This document shows positions 1 to 8,512 of a DNA stretch of 37,294 nt, one piece after another. This DNA comes from Bacteroidota bacterium (GTDB taxonomy: Bacteria; Bacteroidota; Bacteroidia; Flavobacteriales; Flavobacteriaceae). Below the pieces are notes generated by a model. That model was not told where the DNA came from. It did no database searches and saw only the letters and a list, made by a program, of their open reading frames with translations. How positions within the stretch are numbered: the stretch's first letter is position 1; each line of letters begins with the position of its first letter. A program made the position numbers and the translations under genes. The stretch spans positions 1-37,294 of the forward strand of contig JAEWCF010000029.1 in NCBI GenBank assembly GCA_023390775.1, given 5' to 3'.

Positions 1-438
1 AACCTGGGCTTCATCTTCCAGTTCCACCAGCTCCTGCCCGAATTCACGGCGCTGGAAAACGTATGCATCCCGGCATTCATCGCCAACCGCAAAAAAAACG
101 AGGCCGAGGCCGAGGCCAAAAAGCTCCTCGACCACCTGGGCCTTTCGCACCGCATTTCGCACAAACCCGGCGAACTCTCCGGTGGCGAGCAACAACGCGT
201 GGCGGTCGCCCGGGCCCTGATCAACAAACCGGCAGTCATTTTTGCCGATGAGCCCTCCGGGAACCTCGATACGCATTCGGCGGAAAACCTGCACCAATTG
301 TTTTTCTCGCTCCGCGATGAATTTGGCCAGACCTTCGTGATCGTGACCCACAACGAGGAACTCGCCAACATGGCCGACCGCAAGATGGTCATGGTCGACG
401 GACGCATTTACGCCGAAATGTCGCTCGATTTGCCATGA
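1..438 (+). CDS. LolD-type ABC transporter ATP-binding protein (5' truncated)
   Basis: This is the C-terminal two thirds of an ABC ATPase whose start and Walker A motif lie before the window. Frame 1 is open from base 1. Visible in order are the Q-loop context (FQFHQLLPEFTALENV), the ABC signature LSGGEQQRVAVARAL, Walker B VIFADEPSGNLD, and the H-loop VTHNEELA. The LPEFTALENV and EPSGNLD wording is typical of the LolD/MacB/FtsE group, which powers release of lipoproteins or other substrates from the inner membrane. The LolD assignment is inferred from similarity, because no LolC/E partner is visible. The stop codon overlaps the next start (ATGA at 435-438), so translation is probably coupled to the DUF2400 gene. 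Confidence 0.88.
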   Translation, partial: NLGFIFQFHQLLPEFTALENVCIPAFIANRKKNEAEAEAKKLLDHLGLSHRISHKPGELSGGEQQRVAVARALINKPAVIFADEPSGNLDTHSAENLHQLFFSLRDEFGQTFVIVTHNEELANMADRKMVMVDGRIYAEMSLDLP

Positions 439-1211
439 CGCCCGAGATCCGCGAACTGCTCGATTTCAAGGCCGAGCAGTACAATCACCCGTCATTTGTG
501 CAGAACGATCCGGTAAGCGTCGCGCATCGGTTTACGCAAAAGCACGACATCGAAATCGCCGGATTCCTTGCGGCTACCATTGCCTGGGGCGGGCGCAAGG
601 CATCGATTGCCAGCGCGCTTCGGATGATGGAGCTGATGGGAAACGCGCCGCATGATTTTGTGATGTCCCACACCGAATCGGATCTGCAAAGACTACGGTC
701 TTTCGTCCATCGGACCTTCAACGGAAACGACCTGGTCACGATGATCTCCGGGCTACGCAGGCTTTACGCCGATTACGGAGGCATGGAAAAAGTATTCCGC
801 GACAACATCCGCGACGACGCGATGCATTTCGCAATCCATCAATTCCGGAAAGTTCTCCTGTCGGTACCGCATGAAAACCGGTACAGGAAGCACCTGGCAG
901 ACCCCTTGGCCAATTCGGCCGCAAAGCGGATTCACCTCTTCCTGCGCTGGATGGTTAGGCGGGACAACTGCGGCGTCGACCTTGGAATCTGGCCCTCGAT
1001 CCCCATGAGGGTCCTCTCCTGCCCGCTCGATGTACATTCGGGACGGACGGCGCGTGCGCTTGGCCTGCTTGCCCGCAAACAGGACGACCGGAAAGCCGTT
1101 GAGGAACTCGACGCGGTGCTTCGGCAGATGGATCCCGACGATCCCTCGCGCTATGATTTTGCGCTGTTCGGGCTGAGCATGGAAAAGTTCAGGGACGCGG
1201 ATACCGCCTGA
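435..1211 (+). CDS. TIGR02757 (DUF2400) family protein
   Basis: A 258-residue soluble protein of the TIGR02757 family, common in Bacteroidota and of unestablished function. Recognisable family wording includes AATIAWGGRKASI near residue 47, the stretch around residues 155-185 with LFLRWMVRRDN followed by VDLGIW, a CPLDVHSGR segment near residue 200, and the C-terminal DFALFGLSMEKF. I recall the family being loosely compared with helix-hairpin-helix DNA glycosylase folds, but nothing here proves a reaction. It starts inside the stop codon of the LolD-type gene (ATGA overlap). Its 3' end overlaps the convergent membrane-protein gene by 23 bases. Confidence 0.88.
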   Translation: MTPEIRELLDFKAEQYNHPSFVQNDPVSVAHRFTQKHDIEIAGFLAATIAWGGRKASIASALRMMELMGNAPHDFVMSHTESDLQRLRSFVHRTFNGNDLVTMISGLRRLYADYGGMEKVFRDNIRDDAMHFAIHQFRKVLLSVPHENRYRKHLADPLANSAAKRIHLFLRWMVRRDNCGVDLGIWPSIPMRVLSCPLDVHSGRTARALGLLARKQDDRKAVEELDAVLRQMDPDDPSRYDFALFGLSMEKFRDADTA

Positions 1212-1590
1212 CGGGAAGCAGGGTCCTTACGCGCTCCCGGATGCGGAAATTGCCGCCCAGGTAATGATAGGCGATGACGATGATTCCCAACGTGAACGGA
1301 ATGGCGGCGTAATATCGCAGGCTGTCATCGTCCGAAAAAAATTCGGCGATCATCCAGTACCCGTTGGCAAAAATCCAGAACACCACCGCGATGTTGTGCA
1401 AAAGTTCGCTCTTGATGTCGCGCGTTTGCCAGGTGATCAGCAATGCGGCGCCCATCGTCGGGACAATCATGACCAGGCCAAGAGGCTTCCAGAGCATCGC
1501 CCAGGAAAGGTCCTTGATGAGCCAGAAAACGATGTGCAGGTTTTCGATTTTGCGGAATCGGGCGGGAATCGAATAAAACGGTTCTTGCAT
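1189..1590 (-). CDS. Small membrane protein, unknown function
   Basis: A 133-residue protein with three likely membrane segments: near residues 30-52 (LWKPLGLVMIVPTMGAALLI), 66-86 (IAVVFWIFANGYWMIAEFF) and 95-114 (AAIPFTLGIIVIAYHYLG). The tail is arginine-rich and probably cytoplasmic. I chose the ATG at 1590 (MQEPFYSIPARF). A start five codons further upstream is possible but would lie very close to the -7 box at 1603-1610. I do not recognise the family by name, although such proteins are common in Flavobacteria. It overlaps the convergent DUF2400 gene by 23 bases at its C-terminus. Confidence 0.75.
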   Translation of the reverse strand: MQEPFYSIPARFRKIENLHIVFWLIKDLSWAMLWKPLGLVMIVPTMGAALLITWQTRDIKSELLHNIAVVFWIFANGYWMIAEFFSDDDSLRYYAAIPFTLGIIVIAYHYLGGNFRIRERVRTLLPVRRYPRP

Positions 1591-1602
1591 CGCGTTTTTT
1601 GG

Positions 1603-1610
1603 CAAATGTA
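1603..1610 (-). promoter_or_regulatory. -7 promoter box for the small membrane protein
   Basis: Read on the minus strand this is TACATTTG, a full match to the Bacteroidota -7 consensus TAnnTTTG. It lies 13 nt before the chosen start. It is divergent from the helicase promoter at 1670-1677. Confidence 0.55.
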
Positions 1611-1669
1611 TTTATTATCGGCTTTGCCTGCGAAACAACATGAAAATTAGGCTTCTCGCCGATTTGGCT

Positions 1670-1677
1670 TACCTTTG
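1670..1677 (+). promoter_or_regulatory. -7 promoter box for the DEAD-box helicase
   Basis: TACCTTTG matches TAnnTTTG and ends 15 nt before the ATG at 1693. A TTG at 1675 in the same frame cannot be the start, because it lies within this box. That decides for ATG 1693 and implies a very short leader. Confidence 0.6.
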
Positions 1678-1692
1678 CCAAAATCTATTGCC

Positions 1693-3036
1693 ATGGCCTT
1701 TGAACAGTTCGCACTTCCCAAATCACTCCAAAAGGCTGTGGACGAACTCGGATTTACGCAACCGACACCCATCCAGGAGCGCGCATTCCCGGTGATCGCA
1801 TCGGGCCGCGACATGATGGGGATCGCGCAGACGGGTACCGGAAAGACCTTCGCCTACCTGCTGCCGCTGCTCAAGCAATACAAATTCACCCCGACGCACA
1901 CGCCCAAGATCGTCATCCTTGTCCCCACGCGGGAACTCGTGGTGCAAGTGGTATCGGAGGTGGAGAAACTCACCAAATACATGTCGGTACGCACCTTGGG
2001 AATCTACGGCGGGGTCAACATCAACACGCAAAAAACTGCCGTTTACGAGGGCGTCGACCTTCTTGTGGGTACGCCGGGACGGGTGATGGACCTCGCCCTG
2101 GACAACGTGCTTCGGTTTGACGAGACGCAAAAACTCGTAATCGACGAATTTGACGAGATGCTCAATCTCGGCTTCCGGCCGCAGGTGACCTCAATCCTGG
2201 CAATGATGCGGCCCAAAAGGCAAAACATCCTGTTTTCGGCGACCATGACCGACGAGGTCGACGCGGTACTCGAGGACTATTTCAATTTTCCGGAGGAAGT
2301 CACGCTTGCGCCATCGGGAACCCCTCTTGAAAAGATCGACCAATCAGGTTACCGCGTGCCCAATTTCAACACCAAGGTCAATCTTTTGCTGCATCTGATG
2401 GAGACCGACGATACTTTGTCGCGCGTTTTGGTGTTTGTAAACAACAAGAAGATCGCCGACATGCTCCACGAGCGCATCGATGCCGCCATTCCCGATACCT
2501 TTGGCGTGATCCATTCCAACAAATCGCAGAATTACAGGCTCAACGCGATGGACTCGTTCCAATCGGGCGAGCTGCGCGGGTTGATCACGACCGATGTCAT
2601 GGCGCGTGGCCTCGATATCTCGGATATTTCGCATGTGGTCAATTTCGAGATGCCCGAGACGCCGGAACACTACATCCACCGCATCGGGCGTACGGGAAGG
2701 GCCGACGCCGATGGGAACGCCATCAGTTTCGTGACCCCGAGGGACGAGGATTTGCTCCTCGAGGCCGAGGTGCTGATGGAACGCGAAGTGCCGCTGCAGG
2801 ATTTGCCGGAAGCCGTTGCGGTGTCGCGGGAGCTCATCGGTCCCGAAAAGGAAAAAGAAAAAGTCAAATTCCTGCTCAAAAAGCCCAAACTATCGGGCGA
2901 GGGCGCTTTCCACGACAAGGCCGACAAGAACAAGAAAGTCAACCTCGGCGGGCCGTCGAAGACCAAGAAGAAAACACACGGATCGGTCAACCGGAATTTG
3001 CTGCGCAGCCAAAATGCCAAGCGCAAAAAGAAATAG
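1693..3036 (+). CDS. DEAD/DEAH-box RNA helicase with DEFD motif II
   Basis: A 447-residue ATP-dependent RNA helicase. The Q motif region contains GFTQPTPIQERAF (20-32), motif I is AQTGTGKT (45-52), Ia PTRELV (78-83), Ib TPGR (127-130), motif II VIDEFD (149-154) and motif III SAT (182-184). The second RecA domain has GLITTDVMARGLDI and the motif VI HRIGRTGRA. The tail from about residue 385 is lysine-rich and probably contacts RNA. Motif II reads DEFD, not DEAD. The metal-binding D-E and final D are kept, so activity is plausible. The likely role is ribosome assembly or RNA unwinding in the RhlE/SrmB manner, but the exact subfamily is not decided. Confidence 0.93.
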   Translation: MAFEQFALPKSLQKAVDELGFTQPTPIQERAFPVIASGRDMMGIAQTGTGKTFAYLLPLLKQYKFTPTHTPKIVILVPTRELVVQVVSEVEKLTKYMSVRTLGIYGGVNINTQKTAVYEGVDLLVGTPGRVMDLALDNVLRFDETQKLVIDEFDEMLNLGFRPQVTSILAMMRPKRQNILFSATMTDEVDAVLEDYFNFPEEVTLAPSGTPLEKIDQSGYRVPNFNTKVNLLLHLMETDDTLSRVLVFVNNKKIADMLHERIDAAIPDTFGVIHSNKSQNYRLNAMDSFQSGELRGLITTDVMARGLDISDISHVVNFEMPETPEHYIHRIGRTGRADADGNAISFVTPRDEDLLLEAEVLMEREVPLQDLPEAVAVSRELIGPEKEKEKVKFLLKKPKLSGEGAFHDKADKNKKVNLGGPSKTKKKTHGSVNRNLLRSQNAKRKKK

Positions 3037-3067
3037 CCCACCGCGCGGATAATTGCGCAATGATCGC

Positions 3068-3075
3068 TATTTTTG
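3068..3075 (+). promoter_or_regulatory. -7 promoter box for the BatA-like operon
   Basis: TATTTTTG fits TAnnTTTG and ends 30 nt before ATG 3106. It probably drives the four-gene unit 3106-7240. An in-frame TTG at 3073 lies inside the box and is not the start. Confidence 0.5.
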
Positions 3076-3105
3076 GCAGGCGCCCAAACGCGCGAAAACA
3101 TCGGA

Positions 3106-5019
3106 ATGCAGTTCAAGAACCCCGAGATTTTATACTTCCTTTTCCTGCTGATCATCCCGATTCTGGTCCACCTATTCCAACTGCGAAGGTTCAGGAAGGA
3201 GTATTTCACCAACGTGCGGTTTTTGCGTGAGCTTTCCATCCAGACGCGAAAGAGTTCCAAACTCAAGAAATACCTCTTGCTGGCCACGCGGATGCTGTTG
3301 CTGGCCGCCACGATCATAGCGTTTGCCCAACCCTTTTTCGCGGCAAAACAGACGGGAGCAGCAAATGAACTCTACATCGTGCTGGACAATTCCTTCAGCA
3401 TGCAGGCTAGAGGAAAGCAAGGCGAATTGCTGCGGCGGTCCGTGGAAGATCTGCTGGCATCGGTACCGGAGGGGCGGACGTTTTCCCTGCTGACCAACGA
3501 CGACGCATTCTGGGACACGAACATCAAATCCATCCGTTCCGATCTCCAGCAACTGCCCTACAGCGCGCTTCCCTTCGACCTCGAATCGCAAATGGCGCGC
3601 ATCAACACACGAAAAGGCCCTGCGCGTGACATCGTGATCATAACCGATGCGGCGGGAATCAGACCGGGTGCGGCCAAATCCATCGACTCGCTGGCGACGG
3701 TACGGTTCATCGTTCCCAAGGCCGAACAGAAGTCCAACGTTTCGATTGACAGTGTTTATGTCGAAGGGGTGACCGGCGAATTTTATGACATTGCGGTCAG
3801 GCTAAAAGCCGAATCGGCCAACGATGCTGTCCCCGTGGCCCTGCACGATCGCGGGAAGCTGGTCGCCAAGACGATGGCGGGGAGCATCGGCACGGGCAAA
3901 ACGATCCGGCTGACCCTGCCAAAGACCGGGTTTCACGGTTATGCCTCCATCACCGACAACGGAATGGCTTTCGACAATCGGTATTATTTCAGCATAACCG
4001 CACCAAAGAAAACAAAGGTCATCAGCGTGGGTTCGGCTTCGAAGGCCAATTTCATGCAACGGATATATACCGACGACGAATTCCAGTATGCCAATTACGA
4101 ACTGCGTTCATTGGATTACAACCTGTTGCCGGCTCAGGATGCGGTGATCGTCAATGAACTGGAGGAAGTGCCGGGCGCGCTTCAATCTACCCTTCAGGGG
4201 TTTGCAAATGCCGGCGGAACCGTGATCGTCATTCCCCCCGCGAAGGGCGCCGCCAATATCAACCAATTGCTCGAGAAAATCGGCGCCGCCAGATTGGGTG
4301 CGCCTTCGAGGACAACCCGGCAGGTGACGCGCATCTCATTCTCCCACCCGCTGTTTGCCCAGGTTTTTGAAAAGAAAATAGATAATTTCCAATATCCGTC
4401 GGTCAACGTATCGTATGCGCTTTCATCGCGGACGGCGCCTGCCCTGTCTTTTGAAGGCGGCGAACCGTTCCTCTCCTCCTCCGGTCGCGGGCTGGGCAAT
4501 GCTTATGTCTTTGCCGCTCCGCTTTCAAGGGAATACGGCAACTTTCAATTGTCCCCGCTGATTGTCCCGGCGTTCTACAACATGGCGCGGTCGTCGTCAA
4601 TAGGTGGCCTGCAGGCCGTGGAAATAGGCGATGACGCCCCGATGTTGATCGATGCCGAAACGACCGCCGAAGGTGTTCTGGAAGTACGCGGCAATGAAGA
4701 AAAGTTCATTCCCCTTCAGCAATTGCAGGGCGGCAAGGCGCGCCTCACGTTTGCCGACAATCCCACGTCCGCCGGTAATTTTGAGGTTTTCCAGAATTCC
4801 AGGCCCATCGCTCCTATCAGCTTTAATTACGATCGTTCGGAAAGTTTCCCGCAAACGGAACTTGGCGCATTATCGGGATTCGAGGTCGCCGAAAACGCCG
4901 GTGCGGTATTCGACGAACTCACAAGCGCCCGTACCGGTACCGAAATCTGGAAATGGTTTGTTATTTTAGCGCTGCTTTTCGCGGTGTGTGAATTGCTGAT
5001 CCAAAAATTCGTCAAATGA
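3106..5019 (+). CDS. BatA-like membrane protein (aerotolerance N-terminal domain, vWA-like)
   Basis: A 637-residue inner-membrane protein starting MQFKNPEILYFLF. The N-terminal 80 residues hold two membrane segments around the conserved RRFRKEYFTNVRFLREL stretch of the BatA/aerotolerance N-terminal family. A von Willebrand A-like domain follows, with the metal-site pattern DNSFSM (D-x-S-x-S) near residue 100. A long periplasmic region comes next, then a last membrane helix (FVILALLFAVCELLIQ) at the C-terminus. No enzymatic function is known for this group; a scaffold role at the membrane is inference. Its stop overlaps the start of the dihydroorotase-like gene (ATGA, 5016-5019), which suggests coupled translation. 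Confidence 0.85.
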   Translation: MQFKNPEILYFLFLLIIPILVHLFQLRRFRKEYFTNVRFLRELSIQTRKSSKLKKYLLLATRMLLLAATIIAFAQPFFAAKQTGAANELYIVLDNSFSMQARGKQGELLRRSVEDLLASVPEGRTFSLLTNDDAFWDTNIKSIRSDLQQLPYSALPFDLESQMARINTRKGPARDIVIITDAAGIRPGAAKSIDSLATVRFIVPKAEQKSNVSIDSVYVEGVTGEFYDIAVRLKAESANDAVPVALHDRGKLVAKTMAGSIGTGKTIRLTLPKTGFHGYASITDNGMAFDNRYYFSITAPKKTKVISVGSASKANFMQRIYTDDEFQYANYELRSLDYNLLPAQDAVIVNELEEVPGALQSTLQGFANAGGTVIVIPPAKGAANINQLLEKIGAARLGAPSRTTRQVTRISFSHPLFAQVFEKKIDNFQYPSVNVSYALSSRTAPALSFEGGEPFLSSSGRGLGNAYVFAAPLSREYGNFQLSPLIVPAFYNMARSSSIGGLQAVEIGDDAPMLIDAETTAEGVLEVRGNEEKFIPLQQLQGGKARLTFADNPTSAGNFEVFQNSRPIAPISFNYDRSESFPQTELGALSGFEVAENAGAVFDELTSARTGTEIWKWFVILALLFAVCELLIQKFVK

Positions 5020-6281
5020 AACTGATACTCCGCGAGTCCCGGATCGTCGACCCGTCAAGCCCTTGGCACAACCAGTTGGGAGACCTGTTGGTGGCCGATG
5101 GCAAAATTTCGGATTTCGGGAAGGGAATTGCCGCCGATGGTGCCGAGATCATTTCGCTGCCAAACCTGCATGTGAGCCCGGGATTTTTTGATTCGGGCAT
5201 CTGCACGGGCGAGCCCGGGCGTGAAGAGCGGGGAACACTGGCAACCGAACTGCGTGCGGCGGCGCTTTCGGGTTTTACCGATGTTGCCCTCCAGCCTACC
5301 GGCATACCCGCGACCGACAATGCCTCGCAGGTCTCATGGATCCTTTCAAGGGCATCCGGTCCAGGCCCAGCCGTTCATCCCATCGGCAACCTCACCAAAG
5401 CGGGCAAGGGCCTTGAACTTGCCGAATTGTATGACATGCATGTGGCGGGCGCCGTTGCCTTCGGGGATTACAACCAGCACCTGGACGACGCCAACCTGCT
5501 CAAGATCGCCCTGCAATACAGCCTGGATTTCAACGCGCTTGTCATAGCCTATTCCATGGACCGATCAATTTCGGGCAAGGGATTGGCGCACGAGGGCCCG
5601 GTAGCGGCAAGCCTGGGTTTGCGCGGGATTCCGGCACTCGCCGAAGAACTTGCCGTCGCGCGGAACCTCATGTTGCTCGAATATGCGGGGGGCCGCCTTC
5701 ACATCCCGACCATTTCCACGGCGGGATCGGTGGAGTTGATCAGGTCGGCCAAATCGCGGGGGTTCGACGTGAGCTGCAGCGCATCGGTCCACCACCTCGT
5801 TCTTGACGAGGTTTCGCTTGAAGGTTTCGATACGCATTTCCGGGTGACGCCGCCCCTTCGCGAACGCGCGGATGTGGAAGCGCTTCGCCAAGGCGTTTTG
5901 GATGGAACGATCGACATGGTCACCAGCGACCACAATCCCGTCGATATCGAACATAAGAAAGTTGAGTTTGCCCTGGCAGAGAACGGAACCATCGGCCTTG
6001 AATCGGCATTCGGGGCGCTTGCCGGCATATTCGGGGTAGAAACGACCGTCGCCAAATTGACGGCCGGCCGGGAACGCTTCGGCATCCCTACGCCTTCGAT
6101 CGCAAGCGGTGCTGCGGCAAATCTGGCACTCTTCGACCCTAACCGTTCATGGGCTTTTGAAAAGGCCCATATTCTGTCCAAATCCAAAAATTCGGCCTTC
6201 GTTGGCCACCCGATGAAAGGGATCGTTTACGGCTCGGTCATCGGCGAAAATAATTTCCTGAAAGATGAATACCGATCCTGA
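5016..6281 (+). CDS. Dihydroorotase-like protein lacking zinc ligands (PyrC' type)
   Basis: A 421-residue member of the dihydroorotase/amidohydrolase superfamily, with the family landmarks LPNLHVSPGFFD (48-59), HIPTISTAGSVELI and VTSDHNPVDIEHKK. In active dihydroorotases the segment after PGFxD contains an HxH zinc motif followed by a second conserved stretch ending EPG. Here the positions equivalent to the two histidines are Gly61 and Cys63 (DSGICTGEPG). The later HxST histidine is replaced by Thr, and the histidine of the middle strand is also absent (AYSMD). The protein is therefore probably not a zinc dihydroorotase by itself. It may be a structural partner of aspartate carbamoyltransferase, as known for some PyrC' proteins, or may have another role. 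Flavobacterial genomes commonly carry this form. Confidence 0.88.
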   Translation: MKLILRESRIVDPSSPWHNQLGDLLVADGKISDFGKGIAADGAEIISLPNLHVSPGFFDSGICTGEPGREERGTLATELRAAALSGFTDVALQPTGIPATDNASQVSWILSRASGPGPAVHPIGNLTKAGKGLELAELYDMHVAGAVAFGDYNQHLDDANLLKIALQYSLDFNALVIAYSMDRSISGKGLAHEGPVAASLGLRGIPALAEELAVARNLMLLEYAGGRLHIPTISTAGSVELIRSAKSRGFDVSCSASVHHLVLDEVSLEGFDTHFRVTPPLRERADVEALRQGVLDGTIDMVTSDHNPVDIEHKKVEFALAENGTIGLESAFGALAGIFGVETTVAKLTAGRERFGIPTPSIASGAAANLALFDPNRSWAFEKAHILSKSKNSAFVGHPMKGIVYGSVIGENNFLKDEYRS

Positions 6282-6585
6282 GGCCCGCAAGACGGCCATC
6301 ATCGCCTATCTGACCATCATCGGCACCGTGATCGCGATGTTCATGAACACCGATCCCAAGCGCGAGTTTGCGTCTTTCCACATCCGGCAGGCGCTGGGGC
6401 TGAACCTCGGGTTTTACATATTGGCCTATTTCATCGGGTATTTCGATTCGTGGATGGTCACCACCGCTTTCTACGTTTTTTTCATCGTGTTGTGGGTTTA
6501 CGGTTTTGCATCGGCACTGCGCAACAACGCGATCGAAATTCCAATGGTGGGCCGGTACTTCCAGGAATGGTTCAAAAATCTTTAA
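6265..6585 (+). CDS. Small DUF4870-like membrane protein
   Basis: A 106-residue protein with about three hydrophobic segments: near residues 10-27 (TAIIAYLTIIGTVIAMFM), 49-63 (LGFYILAYFIGYF) and 66-85. The motif FASFHIRQALGLNL is characteristic of the DUF4870 / import-component family of small membrane proteins. Its function is unknown. The start at 6265 lies 17 bases inside the preceding gene. The following esterase begins one base after its stop, so it is embedded in a compact operon. Confidence 0.8.
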   Translation: MNTDPEARKTAIIAYLTIIGTVIAMFMNTDPKREFASFHIRQALGLNLGFYILAYFIGYFDSWMVTTAFYVFFIVLWVYGFASALRNNAIEIPMVGRYFQEWFKNL

Positions 6586-6586
6586 T

Positions 6587-7240
6587 ATGAGTCTATCGCT
6601 GTTCCACCTCGTCCGCGAACCCCTTCAACCATCAACCAAAAGTCCTGTACTGGTGCTACTGCACGGTTACGGAAGCAATGAGGAAGACCTGTTTTCATTC
6701 GCGCCGCAGCTTCCGCCCGAGTACCTGGTAATATCCGTTCGGGCGCCCTATCCGCTGCCGCCTTATGGCAATGCCTGGTATGCGATCGATTTTGATGTCG
6801 ACATGAACAAATTCAGCGATAATGCCCAGGCTGCCGAATCGCGCGACAGGATCGTGAAGTTCATCGGCGACCTTCCCAAACATTACGATATTGACAAAGA
6901 CGATGTTACCCTTATCGGCTTCAGTCAGGGGAGCATCCTGAGTTATGCAGTGGCGCTCTCCTACCCCAATTGCGTCCGCCGCGTTGCCGCACTCAGCGGT
7001 TACCTCAACACCGATATCCTCGCCGAGGACTACGCCCATAACGATTTTTCAAACCTCGATTTCTTTATCAGCCACGGCACGCAGGACCAGGTGATCCCGG
7101 TGCAATGGGCCCGCGAGGCAAATCCCAAACTCGATGCGCTGGGTGTACGTTCGGTTTACAAGGAATATCCCGTGGGGCATGGCGTAGCGCCCCAGAATTT
7201 TTACGATTTGCTCGACTGGCTTTCGGCTACGGCCCGCTAA
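6587..7240 (+). CDS. Alpha/beta hydrolase, phospholipase/carboxylesterase family
   Basis: A 217-residue cytoplasmic serine hydrolase related to YpfH/acyl-protein thioesterase-type carboxylesterases. It has the oxyanion-region LLHGYGSNEEDL (24-35) and the nucleophile elbow GFSQG with Ser113. The likely catalytic Asp167 lies in HGTQDQVIP and the His198 in VGHGV. The ATG at 6587 follows the stop of the upstream gene by one base. A longer frame reaching back to 6506 overlaps that gene and lacks family similarity, so I did not use it. The substrate is unknown. It closes the BatA-like operon and ends 4 bases into the convergent gene. Confidence 0.9.
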   Translation: MSLSLFHLVREPLQPSTKSPVLVLLHGYGSNEEDLFSFAPQLPPEYLVISVRAPYPLPPYGNAWYAIDFDVDMNKFSDNAQAAESRDRIVKFIGDLPKHYDIDKDDVTLIGFSQGSILSYAVALSYPNCVRRVAALSGYLNTDILAEDYAHNDFSNLDFFISHGTQDQVIPVQWAREANPKLDALGVRSVYKEYPVGHGVAPQNFYDLLDWLSATAR

Positions 7241-7734
7241 TTATTCTGGTAAAGGAGCGATTGGATGACCTCGAACGAGATCGAGTTGTCGTCATTGATA
7301 AAGTATTTCAACAGAACCTCCCCCCAGTATTCGCCGTCGCTGAAGTCCGCGACGATCCAGCGGTGGTTGAGCACCTGCGCCTTGTTGATGATGAACTTGC
7401 CCGCGCCGAGTTTGGTCTGTCCGGTATGCGGATTGCCTTCGGGCAGGTCATTGTAACTCAACAATTGGTTCTTCACATGCGGCTCCAGTTGCTCAAATGA
7501 CATCGACACCGACGAATTTACAAAATAGTTCTGCGCGTTTTGGTTGAACATCAGCGTGAAGTAATTTGCATCCTGCAGAGCATTGGTGGCCTGGGTGAGG
7601 CTGTCGCGAACGGCCTGGATGTTTTCCTTTTTGGCTACGGGTTCGGCCGCGTTCTTCCGGTTAAAATACATGTAGGTAAAAATGTTCATCAGGACCGAGA
7701 TGATCAAAAGATACAGGAGAAGGGATTTTTTCAT
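7237..7734 (-). CDS. Membrane-anchored protein of unknown function
   Basis: A 165-residue protein with one N-terminal hydrophobic helix (residues 4-24, LLLYLLIISVLMNIFTYMYF). A short linker and a roughly 130-residue soluble domain follow, with the latter probably on the periplasmic side. The C-terminal half contains FIINKAQVLNHRWIVADFSDG and WGEVLLKYF, which look like a small alpha/beta fold. I do not recognise it. Its ATG overlaps the stop of the upstream metallo-hydrolase (ATGA), so both are probably one transcript. It converges on the esterase gene with a 4-base overlap. Confidence 0.8.
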   Translation of the reverse strand: MKKSLLLYLLIISVLMNIFTYMYFNRKNAAEPVAKKENIQAVRDSLTQATNALQDANYFTLMFNQNAQNYFVNSSVSMSFEQLEPHVKNQLLSYNDLPEGNPHTGQTKLGAGKFIINKAQVLNHRWIVADFSDGEYWGEVLLKYFINDDNSISFEVIQSLLYQNN

Positions 7735-8498
7735 GATATGTCAATTTCAAGGTTGTCAAAAGCTAAAAAAACATTGGAGGGCAGGCGTTTTTCCACTTCG
7801 GCGTGGAAGCCCATCTTATGGCTGATGTGAGTAAGGTAGGCGCGGCCGGGCTTTACAGAAGCGATAAATTCCAGCGCTTCGTCGAGATTGAAATGTGTGT
7901 CGTGCGGTTCTTCCCGAAGCGCGTTGACCACCAAAACCTTAACGCCCTCGAGCTTGCGCGCCTCGGAGCGTTCGATGGTCTTGACATCGGTCAGGTAAGC
8001 CACGTCCCCGATCCTGAACCCAAATGCCTGCAGTTTGCCGTGCATCACGTTGACCGGTATGATGCTCTGTCCGCGGATGCTGAAGGGCCGGTCTCCCGAA
8101 ATTTCAACGGGAAGGATCGATGGGGCGCCGGGGTATTTGTTCTCAGTCTCGAAAATGTATTCAAACCGGCGCTTGAGGTTGTCGATGACCCGCGGGTGCG
8201 CATACACCGGTATATCTCCCTGACGGAAATTGAACGGACGGATGTCATCGAGCCCTGCGGTATGGTCGGCGTGTTCGTGCGTAAAAAGGATGGCGTCGAC
8301 TCGCGGGCACCCGCTGGTGAGCATCTGATGGCGGAAATCGGGGCCGCAATCAATGACGATCGATCCGTTATCCCACCGGATCCACACCGAAACCCGTAAT
8401 CTTTTATCTCTCCGGTCGGTGCTCAGGCAAACGGGATGGGTGCTCCCGATGACCGGAATTCCCTGTGATGTGCCTGTCCCCAGAAAGTAAAGTTTCAA
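7731..8498 (-). CDS. MBL-fold metallo-hydrolase, PhnP-like
   Basis: A 255-residue metallo-beta-lactamase-fold phosphodiesterase-like hydrolase. It shows LYFLGTGTSQGIPVIG at the N-terminus, a CLSTDRRDKR stretch, VIDCGPDFR, and the zinc motif THEHADHTAGLDDIRPF (HxHxDH). Later metal-ligand regions are VMHGK and LTHISHKMG. The PhnP-type family cleaves cyclic phosphodiesters, but the substrate here is unknown. The most likely start is the TTG at 8498, giving MKLYFLGTG. Upstream in-frame codons run through a -7 box at 8513-8520, so a longer start is unlikely. It is coupled to the following anchored-protein gene. Confidence 0.85.
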   Translation of the reverse strand: MKLYFLGTGTSQGIPVIGSTHPVCLSTDRRDKRLRVSVWIRWDNGSIVIDCGPDFRHQMLTSGCPRVDAILFTHEHADHTAGLDDIRPFNFRQGDIPVYAHPRVIDNLKRRFEYIFETENKYPGAPSILPVEISGDRPFSIRGQSIIPVNVMHGKLQAFGFRIGDVAYLTDVKTIERSEARKLEGVKVLVVNALREEPHDTHFNLDEALEFIASVKPGRAYLTHISHKMGFHAEVEKRLPSNVFLAFDNLEIDIS

Positions 8499-8512
8499 TG
8501 TTATTTTTTTTA

